Part shown: one piece after another, positions 28,128 to 37,446 of the stretch
Position numbering within the stretch: the first letter of the stretch is position 1
Layout: each line of letters starts with the position of its first letter
DNA from: Rosettibacter primus
GTDB lineage: Bacteria; Bacteroidota; Ignavibacteria; Ignavibacteriales; Melioribacteraceae
Reading direction: 5' to 3'
Length of the DNA stretch: 64,000 nt
NCBI RefSeq assembly: GCF_036860675.1
Contig: NZ_JAYKGK010000007.1
Coordinates: 99,550 to 163,549, forward strand
Notes under the pieces: model-generated
What the model was told of the DNA's origin: nothing
Database searches by the model: none
What the model saw: the letters and a program-made list of their open reading frames with translations, nothing else
Position numbers and translations under genes: made by a program

Positions 28128-29006
28128 ATGCAAATTCAAAATAAATTTAATCACAATACTAAAATTGTTGGAGTAATTGGTCATCCAATCAAGCATTCTT
28201 ATTCTCCGTTAATGCACAACATTGCTTTTGAATTATCCGGCTTAAATTATATTTATCTTCCATTTGATGTTCCGCCATCAGCATTAAAAGATTCACTTAA
28301 AGGAATGATTGCACTCGGAATAAAAGGTTTTAATGTTACAATCCCACTTAAAGAAAAAGTATTGCCATTTCTTAAAGATATTTCGGAAGAAGCAGGTATT
28401 ATTGGTGCTGTCAATACAATTGTAAATGATGATGGAATTTTAAGAGGTTATAATACTGATGTACTTGGTGTTACAGAATCATTGCTTCCTTTCAAAGATG
28501 AACTTCAGGGAGCTACTGTTACGGTTATTGGGGCAGGTGGAGCATCAAGAAGTGTTATTTATTCATTAATTCGCAACTTTAAAGTAGAAAGAATAAACAT
28601 TGTAAATAGAACAGAGCAATTGGCTGAATCTCTAAAAGAATATTTTTCTACTAAGATGATTTTTTCAAATATCAAATCTTATCCGCTTGTTCCCCCGGAC
28701 TTAATTGATGTTTTCAGAAATTCTAAATTAATTGTTAATACTACTTCGATTGGAATGTATCCCGATGTTGATGATGCTGCTACTACAATTTTAGAATCGT
28801 TTACAAAAGACCAGATTGTGTTTGACGTAGTTTATACCCCAATTAAAACAAAATTACTTAAACTTGCTGAATCTCAAGGTGCAAGAATTATTACTGGATT
28901 GAAAATGTTTGTAGAGCAGGGAGCTAAGTCTTACGAAATCTGGACAGGAGAACAAATGCCAAAAGAAAAAGTTTATAAAGCTCTCGAATCTTATCTTCTA
29001 AGCTAA
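28128..29006 (+). CDS. aroE: Shikimate dehydrogenase
   Basis: About 292 residues. It reduces 3-dehydroshikimate to shikimate with NADPH in aromatic amino acid synthesis. The substrate-binding N-terminus shows GVIGHPIKHSYSPLMHN and GFNVTIPLKEKV (catalytic Lys), GAVNTIV and GYNTDVLGV. The NADP-binding loop is VIGAGGASRSVIYSL, followed by NRTEQLAE; the NRT signature favours NADP. GLKMFVEQGAKSYEIW closes the domain. A TTG at 28116 overlapping the TPR stop is an alternative start adding four residues. It is convergent with the ABC ATPase gene. Confidence 0.95.
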   Translation: MQIQNKFNHNTKIVGVIGHPIKHSYSPLMHNIAFELSGLNYIYLPFDVPPSALKDSLKGMIALGIKGFNVTIPLKEKVLPFLKDISEEAGIIGAVNTIVNDDGILRGYNTDVLGVTESLLPFKDELQGATVTVIGAGGASRSVIYSLIRNFKVERINIVNRTEQLAESLKEYFSTKMIFSNIKSYPLVPPDLIDVFRNSKLIVNTTSIGMYPDVDDAATTILESFTKDQIVFDVVYTPIKTKLLKLAESQGARIITGLKMFVEQGAKSYEIWTGEQMPKEKVYKALESYLLS

Positions 29007-29046
29007 GTATTATTTTATCATTTCTAATTGTTGATTAATTCATCAA

Positions 29047-29946
29047 TTATTTAATTAAATGCATAAAAATATTTTCCAGCGAAGGAACAGTAATTCTTGA
29101 ATCAATAATTTCAATAGAATTTTCTGTAAGTAAACTTATTAAATCTTTATAATTATAAGAAATATCTGTCATTATATTTATCCTATCACCAAAAAGCTGA
29201 GCCTCGTAATTGGTTTTTTCTTTTAATATGCCGTAAGCCTTTCTTGCGGGACTGCATACAATTTCAATTACTTGTTTATTTATTTTTTCTTTTAATTTAT
29301 TTGGCTGGTCAAGTGCAATTATTTCTCCTTTGTTCATCATTGCAATTCTATGACATCTTTCTGCTTCGTCGAGATATGGAGTTGTCATAAAAATTGTAAT
29401 TCCCTCTTTAAGAAGCTGAGATAGTATTTTCCAGAAATCACGCCTTGAGACAGGGTCAACGCCTGTTGTTGGTTCATCTAAAAATAAAATTTGCGGCTTA
29501 TGAATTAAACTGCATGCAAGTGCAAGTTTTTGTTTCATTCCGCCAGATAAGTGTTCTGCAAGTCTATTACGAAAACTTTTTAATCGGGTAAATTCTAATA
29601 ATTCATCTCTTCTTTTTTGATAATTAAGAACATTATGAATCTCAGCAAAAAATTCAATGTTTTCATCTACAGTTAAGTCACCATAAAGACTGAATCTTTG
29701 TGAAAGATATCCAATGTTGTTCTGAATTTCTTTTTTATCTTTTAATATATTTTTTCCAAGTAAATTAACTTCTCCATCATCGGGTTTAATTAATCCGCAC
29801 ATTATTCTGATAGTGGTAGTTTTTCCTGCTCCATCTGGGCCAACTAAACCAAACATTTCTCCTTTCTCTACTGTAAGACTTATTCCATTTACAGCTTTAA
29901 TATTTCCGTAAGATTTATATAAGTTTTTTATTATGATCGGATTCAT
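29047..29946 (-). CDS. ABC transporter ATP-binding protein (drug/exporter type)
   Basis: 299 residues. Walker A is GPDGAGKTT, the Q-loop GYLSQRF, signature LSGGMKQK, Walker B ILFLDEPTTGVD, followed by a C-terminal extension typical of ABC-2 exporters (YbhF/CcmA type). It should energise export of a hydrophobic compound. It follows a TetR gene and a HlyD-type adaptor gene on the same strand, the usual order of YbhGFSR-like pumps. However, the two permease genes normally found next are absent; aroE is convergent 40 bases away. It may pair with permeases elsewhere, or the operon has been shortened. Confidence 0.85.
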   Translation of the reverse strand: MNPIIIKNLYKSYGNIKAVNGISLTVEKGEMFGLVGPDGAGKTTTIRIMCGLIKPDDGEVNLLGKNILKDKKEIQNNIGYLSQRFSLYGDLTVDENIEFFAEIHNVLNYQKRRDELLEFTRLKSFRNRLAEHLSGGMKQKLALACSLIHKPQILFLDEPTTGVDPVSRRDFWKILSQLLKEGITIFMTTPYLDEAERCHRIAMMNKGEIIALDQPNKLKEKINKQVIEIVCSPARKAYGILKEKTNYEAQLFGDRINIMTDISYNYKDLISLLTENSIEIIDSRITVPSLENIFMHLIK

Positions 29947-30096
29947 TAATACTTTTTACAAATTAAATGTTATCTAAAATTTTGTTTTTGGTTTTGAAGT
30001 TTTCTAAAATTTAGAATTTTTTTGAACCATGAATTTAAGTGAAATTCAATTACTCTTAATCAATCGGCGTTACAGAATTTTTTTATGTTCAATGAC

Positions 30097-31095
30097 TTAG
30101 AATTTTATAACGGCATCTGCCGGCATCCCTGCTTTTAATTCAAAATTAGGATTGGGAATTTTTATCTTTACTTCAAAAACGAGTTTAGTTCTTTCATCTT
30201 TTGTTTGAATATTCTTTGGTGTGAATTCTGCTTCGGGAGAAATATAAATTACTGTTCCTTCATAAACTTTATCTTTGAAAGAATCAATACTGACCTCTGC
30301 TTTCTGTCCAGGTTTTATTTTTCCTAAGTCTATCTCCGAAACATAAATTGATAATTTTACTTCTGTCAAATCAGAAATTTTAACAAGCGATGACATCATG
30401 GATACTGTTTCACCTATTTCAACAAATTTTTTTACAACAAATCCATTAATTGGTGAAGTAACAAAACAATCACGTATACTTTTTTTTATTAATTCTACAG
30501 AAGCTTCTGCTTTTTCATAATTTGCTTTTGCTTGTGCAATTTCTTCGGGTCGAGCATAATTTTTTATTTTGTTATATAATTCTTTTGCAGAATTTAATTG
30601 CGCAAGAGCAACTTCATAACGAGTTAATGCTTCTTCATATTGTCTTCTGTTTATTGAGTTTGTTTGATACAAATTTTCCATTCTGTCTTTATCATTTTTA
30701 GCAAGAATAAAATTTGCCTCGGCTTGTTTTAATGATTCTTCAACCTGTTTGATATCTTCCTTACGAGCTCCTTTTACCAATAAATCATATTGTGCTTTTG
30801 CTATGTCACGATTTGCAATTGCCTGCTTTAACTGGATTAATAATGTTTCTTGATCAATTATTAAAATTGTATCACCTGCAGAAACTTTGTCGCCCTCATC
30901 TTTGAGTATTTTTATTACTTTACCAGCAACCTGAGAACTTATTACAATTTCTGTAGCTTCAATAGTGCCGGATTCTTCAATATAATTTTGATTATCGTTA
31001 TTACAGCTATTGAAAATTAGAATCACAAATAACAGAAAAAGTAATTTTATTTTATTGTGTCGAGTGTTAAAAAGACAATTCTTATTCGAAATCAT
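30097..31095 (-). CDS. HlyD/YbhG-type membrane-fusion lipoprotein
   Basis: 332 residues. The N-terminus (LLFLLFVILIFNSCNND) looks like a lipoprotein signal with a lipobox cysteine. ESGTIEATEIVISSQVAGKV starts the biotinyl-like domain, residues about 90-190 form coiled coils with duplicated QAEANFILAKND-type heptads, and a beta-barrel domain follows (VKISDLTEVKLSIYVSE). Such adaptors bridge inner-membrane pumps to an outer-membrane factor. It starts one base after the TetR gene ends and is 150 bases from the ATPase, so the three form an exporter operon under TetR control. Confidence 0.86.
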   Translation of the reverse strand: MISNKNCLFNTRHNKIKLLFLLFVILIFNSCNNDNQNYIEESGTIEATEIVISSQVAGKVIKILKDEGDKVSAGDTILIIDQETLLIQLKQAIANRDIAKAQYDLLVKGARKEDIKQVEESLKQAEANFILAKNDKDRMENLYQTNSINRRQYEEALTRYEVALAQLNSAKELYNKIKNYARPEEIAQAKANYEKAEASVELIKKSIRDCFVTSPINGFVVKKFVEIGETVSMMSSLVKISDLTEVKLSIYVSEIDLGKIKPGQKAEVSIDSFKDKVYEGTVIYISPEAEFTPKNIQTKDERTKLVFEVKIKIPNPNFELKAGMPADAVIKF

Positions 31096-31096
31096 A

Positions 31097-31732
31097 TTAA
31101 ACCTTCTTTTTATTAATTGAAAGCTTGTTATTATTCTTTAAAAGTTTGTTGTAAATTTTTTTGCCTTTCTCTGTTAGTATTCCATTAATCAATATTTTTA
31201 ATGTGGAATTAATTGCTTCATTTATTGAAAAGTTGTTGTTCATTATGAAATCGGGGTTTATTACTGATTGTATTGCACTCATAAAAACATTAATAATTAT
31301 TTGATGCGGCACATTAATGATATATCCTTCCTTAATGCCCTGAGAAAAAATTATTGAAATATTTTTGTATAAAAGTTTTTGTCTGAATGAATCAATTTCT
31401 TTCCACAAAGAAGGCATGTGTATTCTGATATCACCAAGCCAGCGGTCACTCATCCTGCTGATGCCAATATCTTTTAATATATTGATGATTGAAACAATTT
31501 TTTCAATTGAATGGAGATTGCTATTTACTACTGTTTCAATTTCTTTTTTAATTTGCCGCATAAAAGAATAAGCAGTTGACTTAACAAGCTCTTCTTTTGA
31601 AGGGAAATGTTTGTAAATAGTTTTTTTGCTCATTCTTAAAGAAGAGGCAAATTCATCCATGCTGATTTTGTAAAACCCATTGTTGAAAAATATTTCACGA
31701 GCATGGATTAATATTTTCTCTTTATCATTCAT
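31097..31732 (-). CDS. TetR-family transcriptional regulator
   Basis: About 211 residues. The N-terminal helix-turn-helix reads KISMDEFASSLRMSKKTIYKHFPSKEELVKS, split across residues about 22-52, a clear TetR_N domain. The remainder is a ligand-binding helical domain without family-specific marks. It is the first gene of an operon with a HlyD adaptor and ABC ATPase, so it probably represses this exporter and responds to an exported compound. The upstream TTG (31738) would add two residues; the ATG is preferred. Confidence 0.88.
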   Translation of the reverse strand: MNDKEKILIHAREIFFNNGFYKISMDEFASSLRMSKKTIYKHFPSKEELVKSTAYSFMRQIKKEIETVVNSNLHSIEKIVSIINILKDIGISRMSDRWLGDIRIHMPSLWKEIDSFRQKLLYKNISIIFSQGIKEGYIINVPHQIIINVFMSAIQSVINPDFIMNNNFSINEAINSTLKILINGILTEKGKKIYNKLLKNNNKLSINKKKV

Positions 31733-31811
31733 GAGCAAAAAATATCTTTTAACTAAATATATGCAATGGGAAACTAAGAAGTCAAATATTAGTTTCCGCA
31801 GTTTTCAATTA

Positions 31812-32429
31812 TTAGGAATTATTATCGGGGGAATTGGGCTTAATTCCAACGAATCTAATTACAACAGCTTCTCCATTATGAGCAATACCCTCGTTTAAGT
31901 AAATTTTTTCTTTTGCAAAAATTTCGAAATCAAGCTCAATGAAATCTTCTGTAACTTCCTCGAGTGAATATAGAAGTAATTCGTCTTTAGGTCCGCCAGA
32001 GTTATATTTCAACTGTTCTTTTTCAAATACTTCAAGGATTAATCTGCCCGAAGGTTTAAGAGCATTTATAATTCTTCTGTGAACAGATTTTCTGATGTTT
32101 TCTTCAAGGTGTAAATAAAAAATTCCCGCTGCATCGTAATGATTTGAATCAGGAATGAATTCTGATATGTCACTAATTATGTAATTGATTTTAACATTAT
32201 TTTCATCTGCCAATTTAAGAGCTTTTTTTCTTGCCTCATCGCTAAAATCAACAGCATCAACTTCCCAGCCAAGTTTTGCTGCATAAACAGCATTTCTTCC
32301 CTCGCCTTCTCCAAGAAATAAAATTTTTCCAGGGGAAATTTTTTGCAGCTCTTGTTTCAAAAATTCATTTGGTTCTTTGCCATAAATGTATTCATTAATT
32401 GAGTATCGTTTATTCCATAGTTCTTTCAT
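31812..32429 (-). CDS. SAM-dependent methyltransferase (TehB-like, class I)
   Basis: 205 residues. The N-terminal WNKRYSINEYIYGKEPNEFL segment and the SAM-binding LFLGEGEGRNAVYAAKLG loop, followed by VDAVDFSDEARKKA, match the TehB/thiopurine-methyltransferase-like group. The acidic residue after strand 4 and the FYLHLEENIRKSVHRRI segment also fit. Substrate is unknown; small toxic thiols or metalloids are typical for relatives. It is divergent from the GroES-like gene, with about 73 bases between them. Confidence 0.83.
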   Translation of the reverse strand: MKELWNKRYSINEYIYGKEPNEFLKQELQKISPGKILFLGEGEGRNAVYAAKLGWEVDAVDFSDEARKKALKLADENNVKINYIISDISEFIPDSNHYDAAGIFYLHLEENIRKSVHRRIINALKPSGRLILEVFEKEQLKYNSGGPKDELLLYSLEEVTEDFIELDFEIFAKEKIYLNEGIAHNGEAVVIRFVGIKPNSPDNNS

Positions 32430-32502
32430 TCTGTATTTACCTTGTTTGATGCTCTGAACTAAGTTTTATATTTTTGCATATGAAATATAATAGAAGTTAA
32501 CA

Positions 32503-32865
32503 TTGATTAACACAGATAAAATAATAATAGTTGGCGACCGTGTTTTAATTAAACCAGAAGAAAATCTTGAAAGAACAAACAGCGGTCTTTATTTGCCTCC
32601 CGGTGTTCATGAAAAAGAAAAAGTTCAAGGAGGATATGTAATTAAAGTAGGTCCGGGTTATCCTATCGGTATTCCAGTTGATGACGATGAACCATGGAAA
32701 GAACGAAAATCAATAAAATATTTCCCACTTCAGGCAAAAGAAGGAGATTTTGCATTATTTCTTCGTAAAGATGCAATTGAAGTAGAAATTGAAAAACAAA
32801 AATTTGTAATTGTTAATCAATCTGCTATTCTTTTACTCTACAGAGACGAAGAACTTTTGAGTTAA
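32503..32865 (+). CDS. GroES/Cpn10-like co-chaperone family protein
   Basis: 120 residues, longer than GroES (about 95). It shows the Cpn10 fold cues VGDRVLIKPEE, LYLPPGVHEKEKVQGG and VIKVGPGYPIG, but no GroEL gene is adjacent and the central part is expanded with a DDDEPWKERKSIKYF insertion. Stand-alone paralogues like this are common in Bacteroidota and have no proven role. The start is a TTG; no ATG is available. The mobile loop that contacts GroEL is only partly conserved, so true co-chaperone activity is uncertain. Confidence 0.8.
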   Translation: MINTDKIIIVGDRVLIKPEENLERTNSGLYLPPGVHEKEKVQGGYVIKVGPGYPIGIPVDDDEPWKERKSIKYFPLQAKEGDFALFLRKDAIEVEIEKQKFVIVNQSAILLLYRDEELLS

Positions 32866-32985
32866 TATTATTTCACTGAAATTTATCAAGGATTTAAATC
32901 TAATTTCCAAATACTCATCAAATTCTTATTTCAATTCCAGCCATCTTTTTATAATTTTATTGTAAAGAAAAATAACCTCGGGGTA

Positions 32986-35040
32986 ATGATGAAAGCTTTA
33001 TTTAAAAATCTGCTGCTTATAGTTTTATTTATAAGTTTTATCACTGGAGAATTTGCTGCTCAGCAAAAAAGAGCAATGACCCCTGAAGACCTCTGGGCAA
33101 TGAAAAGAATTGGAAATTTTGATTTATCACCAGACGGCAAAACAATTGCTTTTACTGTTACTGTTTATGACATCGAGAAAAATAAAGGGAACTCAGATAT
33201 CTGGCTTATTGATACAGATGGTAAAAATTTAAGACCGCTAAAAACTTCTGAAGAAAATGAAAGTAATCCTAAATTTTCTTCCGATGGTAAATTCATTGCA
33301 TACGAATATAAAGATAATATCTGGCTTTGTGATTTAAATGGACAAAATGATGTTCAGCTTACAAATTTATATACTGGAGCATCTGGATTAGTGTGGTCTA
33401 AAGATGGCAGTAAAATTTTGTTTATCTCGGAAGTCTATCCCGATTGCAACGACCAGAATTGTAATGAACAAAAAGATAAGGAAAAAGAACAGAGCAAAGT
33501 AAAAGCTAAGATTATTACAGAACTTATGTTTCGTGCATGGAACAGATGGCGTGATGAAAAAAGAAGTCATCTTTTTCTTTATGATATTCAAAAAAAAGAA
33601 TATTATGATTTATTGTTAAATACAAAATTTGATGTGCCTCCAATTGATTTGGGAAGCAGTCAGGATTATACTTTTTCTCCTGATGGAAAAGAAATTGCTT
33701 TTGTGATGAATACAGATAAAGTTGTAGCAACAAGTACAAATAACGATGTATTTATCATTAACATTTCTGATATAAAAAGTGGTAAGCCGGCACCTTACAA
33801 AAAAATTTCAAAAAGTTTAGGAAATGATAATCAGCCTGTTTATTCTCCCGATGGAAAATATATTGCATTTCGTTCTATGGCTCGTGCAGGATTTGAAGCA
33901 GACAAACAGGATATAATTTTGTATAACAGAACAACAGGCATTTTAAGAAACTTAACTGAAAAATTAGATTTATCAGTTGGCCAGATTCTCTGGTCGCCAG
34001 ACAGCAAATACATTTACTTCGATGCAGCAAATCAAATTTACAACTCAATTTATAGAATTAATGTTGAAACAGGTGATTTATTATTGTTTGTTAAAGATGG
34101 TGTGAATGATGATATGATTATGTCAAATGATGGTCAGTATATTTATTTCAAAAGACAGAAAACAACAATGCCTTCAGAAATTTTTTCATTAAAAACAAAT
34201 GGCGGCGGAATCGAACAGATAACAAAATTAAATAATGATTTACTTTCACAAATTAAATTCAATGATATAGAAACATTCTGGTGTGAAGGTGCTAACGGTA
34301 CAAAGGTTCAATCGATTTTGATTAAACCGCCATTCTTTGATCTAAATAAAAAATATCCAATGATTTTCTTAATTCACGGAGGACCGCAAGGGCATTGGTC
34401 TGATGATTTTCATTATCGATGGAATTTACAAATGTTTGCAGCTAAAGGATATGTTGTTGTTGCACCGAATCCAAGAGGCAGCACAGGCTATGGACAAAAA
34501 TTTGTCGATGAAATTTCCGGTGACTGGGGCGGCAAAGTTTATATCGATTTAATGAATGCTTGTGATTATTCAATTGACAATTTCAAATTTATTGATTCTA
34601 AAAATGTATTTGCTGCTGGAGCTTCTTACGGCGGTTACATGATTAATTGGATTTTAGGTCATACTGACCGGTTCAATGCTTTAGTTTCACATGCCGGTGT
34701 TTATAATTTAGAAAGCATGTATGGAACAACAGAAGAATTGTGGTTTCCTGAGTGGGAATTCAAAGGAACTCCATGGCAAAACAGAGCATTGTATGAATTG
34801 TGGTCACCTCATCGTTATGCAGATAATTTTAAGACGCCGACATTGGTAATTCATGGAGCAAATGATTTTAGAGTGCCCGAAGGACAGGCGTTTGAACTTT
34901 TTACAACTTTGCAACGAAAAGGTGTGCCGAGTAAACTTCTTTATTTTCCGGATGAATACCATTTTGTAACCAAGCCGCAAAATTCTATTTTGTGGTGGAA
35001 TACAATTTTTGATTGGTTCGAAAATTATAAGGAGAAATAA
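32986..35040 (+). CDS. S9-family serine peptidase (prolyl oligopeptidase/acylaminoacyl type), secreted
   Basis: 684 residues with a signal peptide (to about residue 25). An N-terminal seven-bladed propeller (about 30-420) carries TolB/PD40-like repeats such as FDLSPDGKTIAF and FSPDGKEIAF. The alpha/beta-hydrolase domain follows with oxyanion motif HGGPQGHW, nucleophile Ser547 in GASYGGYM, Asp627 in HGANDFRVP and His659 in DEYHFV. It cleaves short peptides, often dipeptides or acylated amino acids, in the periplasm. The DUF1232 gene follows by two bases, so they are cotranscribed. Confidence 0.9.
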   Translation: MMKALFKNLLLIVLFISFITGEFAAQQKRAMTPEDLWAMKRIGNFDLSPDGKTIAFTVTVYDIEKNKGNSDIWLIDTDGKNLRPLKTSEENESNPKFSSDGKFIAYEYKDNIWLCDLNGQNDVQLTNLYTGASGLVWSKDGSKILFISEVYPDCNDQNCNEQKDKEKEQSKVKAKIITELMFRAWNRWRDEKRSHLFLYDIQKKEYYDLLLNTKFDVPPIDLGSSQDYTFSPDGKEIAFVMNTDKVVATSTNNDVFIINISDIKSGKPAPYKKISKSLGNDNQPVYSPDGKYIAFRSMARAGFEADKQDIILYNRTTGILRNLTEKLDLSVGQILWSPDSKYIYFDAANQIYNSIYRINVETGDLLLFVKDGVNDDMIMSNDGQYIYFKRQKTTMPSEIFSLKTNGGGIEQITKLNNDLLSQIKFNDIETFWCEGANGTKVQSILIKPPFFDLNKKYPMIFLIHGGPQGHWSDDFHYRWNLQMFAAKGYVVVAPNPRGSTGYGQKFVDEISGDWGGKVYIDLMNACDYSIDNFKFIDSKNVFAAGASYGGYMINWILGHTDRFNALVSHAGVYNLESMYGTTEELWFPEWEFKGTPWQNRALYELWSPHRYADNFKTPTLVIHGANDFRVPEGQAFELFTTLQRKGVPSKLLYFPDEYHFVTKPQNSILWWNTIFDWFENYKEK

Positions 35041-35042
35041 AT

Positions 35043-35393
35043 ATGTCGTACGAATTCTATGACAGAGACCTTAAAGAGCTAAGCACAGTAAGTTCAGAAA
35101 AAGAATTTGAAGAAAAGTCAAATTACATCGAAGAAAATTTGTGGACAAAATTAGAGCGTGTAGGAAACAAAATTCGTTTTGCTAAAGACATTAAAGCACT
35201 CTACAGATATATGAAAGATAAGAGTGTTGCATGGTACCGGAAATCAATTGTTATAGGTGCATTAATTTATTTCATAACACCAATTGATGCTATACCAGAT
35301 TTAGCACCGCTTATTGGTTATCTTGATGACTTAGGTGTTATAACAGCAGTAATAAAATTTCTCGGGCATGAGTTAATGCAGTATTATGAATAA
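35043..35393 (+). CDS. YkvA/DUF1232 small membrane-associated protein
   Basis: 116 residues. The DUF1232 core is clear: KSIVIGALIYFITPIDAIPDLA (about residues 64-86, read in parts) and GYLDDLGVITAVIKFL. The domain has a short hydrophobic hairpin and is of unknown function. It lies two bases downstream of the S9 peptidase gene, with an RBS (AAGGAG) inside that gene's end, which implies translational coupling. Confidence 0.87.
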   Translation: MSYEFYDRDLKELSTVSSEKEFEEKSNYIEENLWTKLERVGNKIRFAKDIKALYRYMKDKSVAWYRKSIVIGALIYFITPIDAIPDLAPLIGYLDDLGVITAVIKFLGHELMQYYE

Positions 35394-35492
35394 AATTTAA
35401 TATGTAAGTATTGAGTTAAACTACTTTGGTGTTAGAAAAATTCTGTTTTAGAATTTATCTTGATAAAGCATATAAAAAATTTATGCTTGATA

Positions 35493-35570
35493 AAAAATTT
35501 TCTTGACATTTTGCCCCCCCATTATATTTGTAACAAAATTGTTAATGTATAGTTAGAGGGAGCTATATAA
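35493..35570 (+). promoter_or_regulatory. Poly-C-spacer promoter, copy A
   Basis: TTGACA (35503-35508) and TATATTTG (35523-35530) give Bacteroidota-type -33 and -7 elements with 17 bases between TTG and TA. Seven consecutive C (35514-35520) lie in the spacer. About 75 bases, through AAAATTGTTAATGTATAGT and a GAGGGA ribosome site, are nearly identical to a second copy at 48833-48912. The poly-C length differs between copies (7 versus 10), so promoter strength could change by slippage. Confidence 0.75.
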
Positions 35571-35665
35571 TGACAATATCAAAGGGCAAGCACTTCTGTA
35601 AATATAAGTTAGTCAGAAAATATAATTGTGAGCTTGTTTCATTTCTTATAATCCTAAAGATTTGA
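35570..35665 (+). CDS. Possible 31-residue leader or small peptide
   Basis: ATG at 35570 follows GAGGGA (35556-35561) by eight bases at the exact position where the second promoter copy places the ABC exporter start. The peptide (MTISKGKHFCKYKLVRKYNC...) is basic with two Cys and a hydrophobic C-terminus. No homologue is recognised; it may be a regulatory leader ORF or chance. Confidence 0.3.
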   Translation: MTISKGKHFCKYKLVRKYNCELVSFLIILKI

Positions 35666-35852
35666 TAGCTGTTGTATAAGTTAACCTGTTAGAATGGGGA
35701 TAACTAATCATAGGATTATTTTTGAGGTATAAAATTGTAATAAATATATTGATAATTGTTTTTATTTCTGTATACAATAAATTCGAAAATAAACTTCCCC
35801 TTTTATAAGAGGGAAGCTAGTATAAATAAGAATGAAATAAATGGAGGGGCAT

Positions 35853-36227
35853 ATGAAAAAACTATTTTTTTTATCAGCATCAGTAATAATTAACTCAAAA
35901 ATAGTAAAATTTCTTGCTCTTACTTTGTTTTTGTTCCTTATTTTGTTTAATGTAAACTTACTAATAGAAGAAAATGGTTGGAGTATTAAAGTTGTAAACG
36001 AACTATTTGCATTACCAGAAAATGATGGTAGCGGAAATAATGGAGGAGGTGGTAGTACAATTTATTATTATAGGTTAGATCCGACTTGTCTTAAACAAAC
36101 AAGAGTTACTTACACTTTTGTGCCTTGGCCACCTTTTTATGAACAAGTAGTAGAATTTATTTATGGAACAATGACAAGATGCATTGTAGGCGGCAACGAA
36201 TTATGTTCCCCTTCTAGCTGTCATTAA
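35853..36227 (+). CDS. NVEALA-like secreted cysteine-containing peptide
   Basis: 124 residues. A hydrophobic N-terminal helix (about 18-38) is followed by the segment WSIKVVNELFALPEN, which resembles the LALANVEALA...E signature of the Bacteroidota NVEALA peptides. A Gly-rich linker (GSGNNGGGGS) and a tail with four Cys follow. NVEALA peptides are typically encoded next to 6-bladed beta-propeller lipoproteins, as here. The start is 35853, since GGAGGGG (35843-35849) is its ribosome site; the ATG at 35841 overlaps it. Their function is not established; a secreted signal or bacteriocin-like role has been suggested. Assignment rests on the motif and neighbours. Confidence 0.55.
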   Translation: MKKLFFLSASVIINSKIVKFLALTLFLFLILFNVNLLIEENGWSIKVVNELFALPENDGSGNNGGGGSTIYYYRLDPTCLKQTRVTYTFVPWPPFYEQVVEFIYGTMTRCIVGGNELCSPSSCH

Positions 36228-36239
36228 ATTAATGTTCGG

Positions 36240-36284
36240 GGAGGTTTTCTATAAGATTTTTTACAAAACTTATAGTAAACCTCC
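36240..36284 (+). terminator. Strong hairpin after the NVEALA-like gene
   Basis: A 16-base stem with one mismatch (GGAGGTTTTCTATAAG at 36240-36255 and CTTATAGTAAACCTCC at 36269-36284) follows the stop codon by 12 bases. It lacks a long T run, so it may act as a leaky terminator that lowers expression of the propeller genes relative to the peptide. Confidence 0.7.
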
Positions 36285-36312
36285 TATGGTTTTATAAAAA
36301 AAGTTAGAATTT

Positions 36313-37446
36313 ATGAAAAGCTTATATAAATATTTCATACTTTTTTTAATAATTACTTCATGTGGACCAAAAGAAAAAGCCTCAAACTCTTTATCTATTT
36401 ATTTCAAGCTCAATAATGAAATTATTAAACTGAGTGATATTTCAACTGTCTATGACATAATTAAATTGAAAGATGATTCCTCAAATGTAATTGGCAATGT
36501 AGATAAATTGATTTGCAGAAATGGAAAAATTTATACCTTAGATTCATATGGTTCTAAGTCGATTTTTGTATTTGATGAAACAGGTGAATTAATACTAAAA
36601 ATAAATAATGTAGGGAAAGGTCCTGGTGAGTATTTATATCCTAATGACTTTGATATAAATGATTATAATGGAGAAATTCATGTACTCGATACAAATCACA
36701 GGAAGTTAATAGTTTATAATAAAAAAGGTGTTTATGTAAGAGAGATACACATAAAATTCTCGCCTTTTTCTTTTGCTGTAACAAATGATGGGAAATACAT
36801 TTTTTCTTTAGGGAATTATCCCAATGATAATTTGAAAAAAATTATTATTACCGATTCAAATGGGAACATAATTAAATATTCGGAAAAAGTTCATATTAAC
36901 TCAGAATTTAAAAATCTTATGCTGGGAGAACAAAAGGAAATACATCATATCAATAATAAAATATACATTACTCCCTCACAACAAAATAAAGTATATATTT
37001 ATGCTCAAGATGAAGTAGCTGAGAAATATACACTTGATTTCGGAAAGTATAATTTACCTAAAGAAATTTTTCCTGATGATTTTTCTCGAGAAGATAAAAT
37101 TAAAAAGTTGATGACTTCTAATTATATATACTTTATTTCAAATTACTGTGAAACTGATAATTATTTGTTATTTACATCGATAGTTAATAATAAGTTAATT
37201 TATTTTCTTTATAATAAACATGATAATGTCACATTTTGTACAAGTAAAATTGTTGATGACATACTTAATATCGGGTTTACAAACTGTTTTACAACGGATA
37301 ATAATTTTATTTATGGGATATTTGATAGTTATCATATAGAATTAGTTAAACCATATATTAAAAATGCCAAACTAAAAGCTATTATCAAAAAGATGAATTC
37401 TTTTTCTAATCCAATAGTAATAAAGTATAAACTTAAGAATGAATAA
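36313..37446 (+). CDS. 6-bladed beta-propeller lipoprotein A (BF3164/TolB-like type)
   Basis: 377 residues. A lipoprotein signal ends at ITSC (Cys about 17). Propeller blades are visible as repeats such as GKIYTLDSYGSKSIFVFDETGEL, followed by GKGPGEYLYPNDFDI, the element common to all three paralogues here, and GEIHVLDTNHRKLIVYNKKG (segments about 20 residues each). Such lipoproteins accompany NVEALA peptides in Bacteroidota. A surface or periplasmic role in peptide handling is inferred. Its stop codon overlaps the start of a broken redoxin gene. Confidence 0.72.
   Translation: MKSLYKYFILFLIITSCGPKEKASNSLSIYFKLNNEIIKLSDISTVYDIIKLKDDSSNVIGNVDKLICRNGKIYTLDSYGSKSIFVFDETGELILKINNVGKGPGEYLYPNDFDINDYNGEIHVLDTNHRKLIVYNKKGVYVREIHIKFSPFSFAVTNDGKYIFSLGNYPNDNLKKIIITDSNGNIIKYSEKVHINSEFKNLMLGEQKEIHHINNKIYITPSQQNKVYIYAQDEVAEKYTLDFGKYNLPKEIFPDDFSREDKIKKLMTSNYIYFISNYCETDNYLLFTSIVNNKLIYFLYNKHDNVTFCTSKIVDDILNIGFTNCFTTDNNFIYGIFDSYHIELVKPYIKNAKLKAIIKKMNSFSNPIVIKYKLKNE

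Larger units (their letters stand above)
35394..35852 (+). promoter_or_regulatory. 460-base regulatory interval before the NVEALA-like peptide gene
   Basis: No protein longer than 31 residues is encoded here. In order it contains the poly-C promoter copy A (35493-35570), a 31-codon ORF (35570-35665), an inverted pair ATAATCCTA/TAGGATTAT (35648-35656 and 35711-35719), and a small hairpin CTTCCC/GGGAAG (35794-35816) just before the ribosome site of the peptide gene. A candidate second promoter (TTGATA about 35749, TATACAAT about 35771) lies closer to the gene. Confidence 0.55.
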
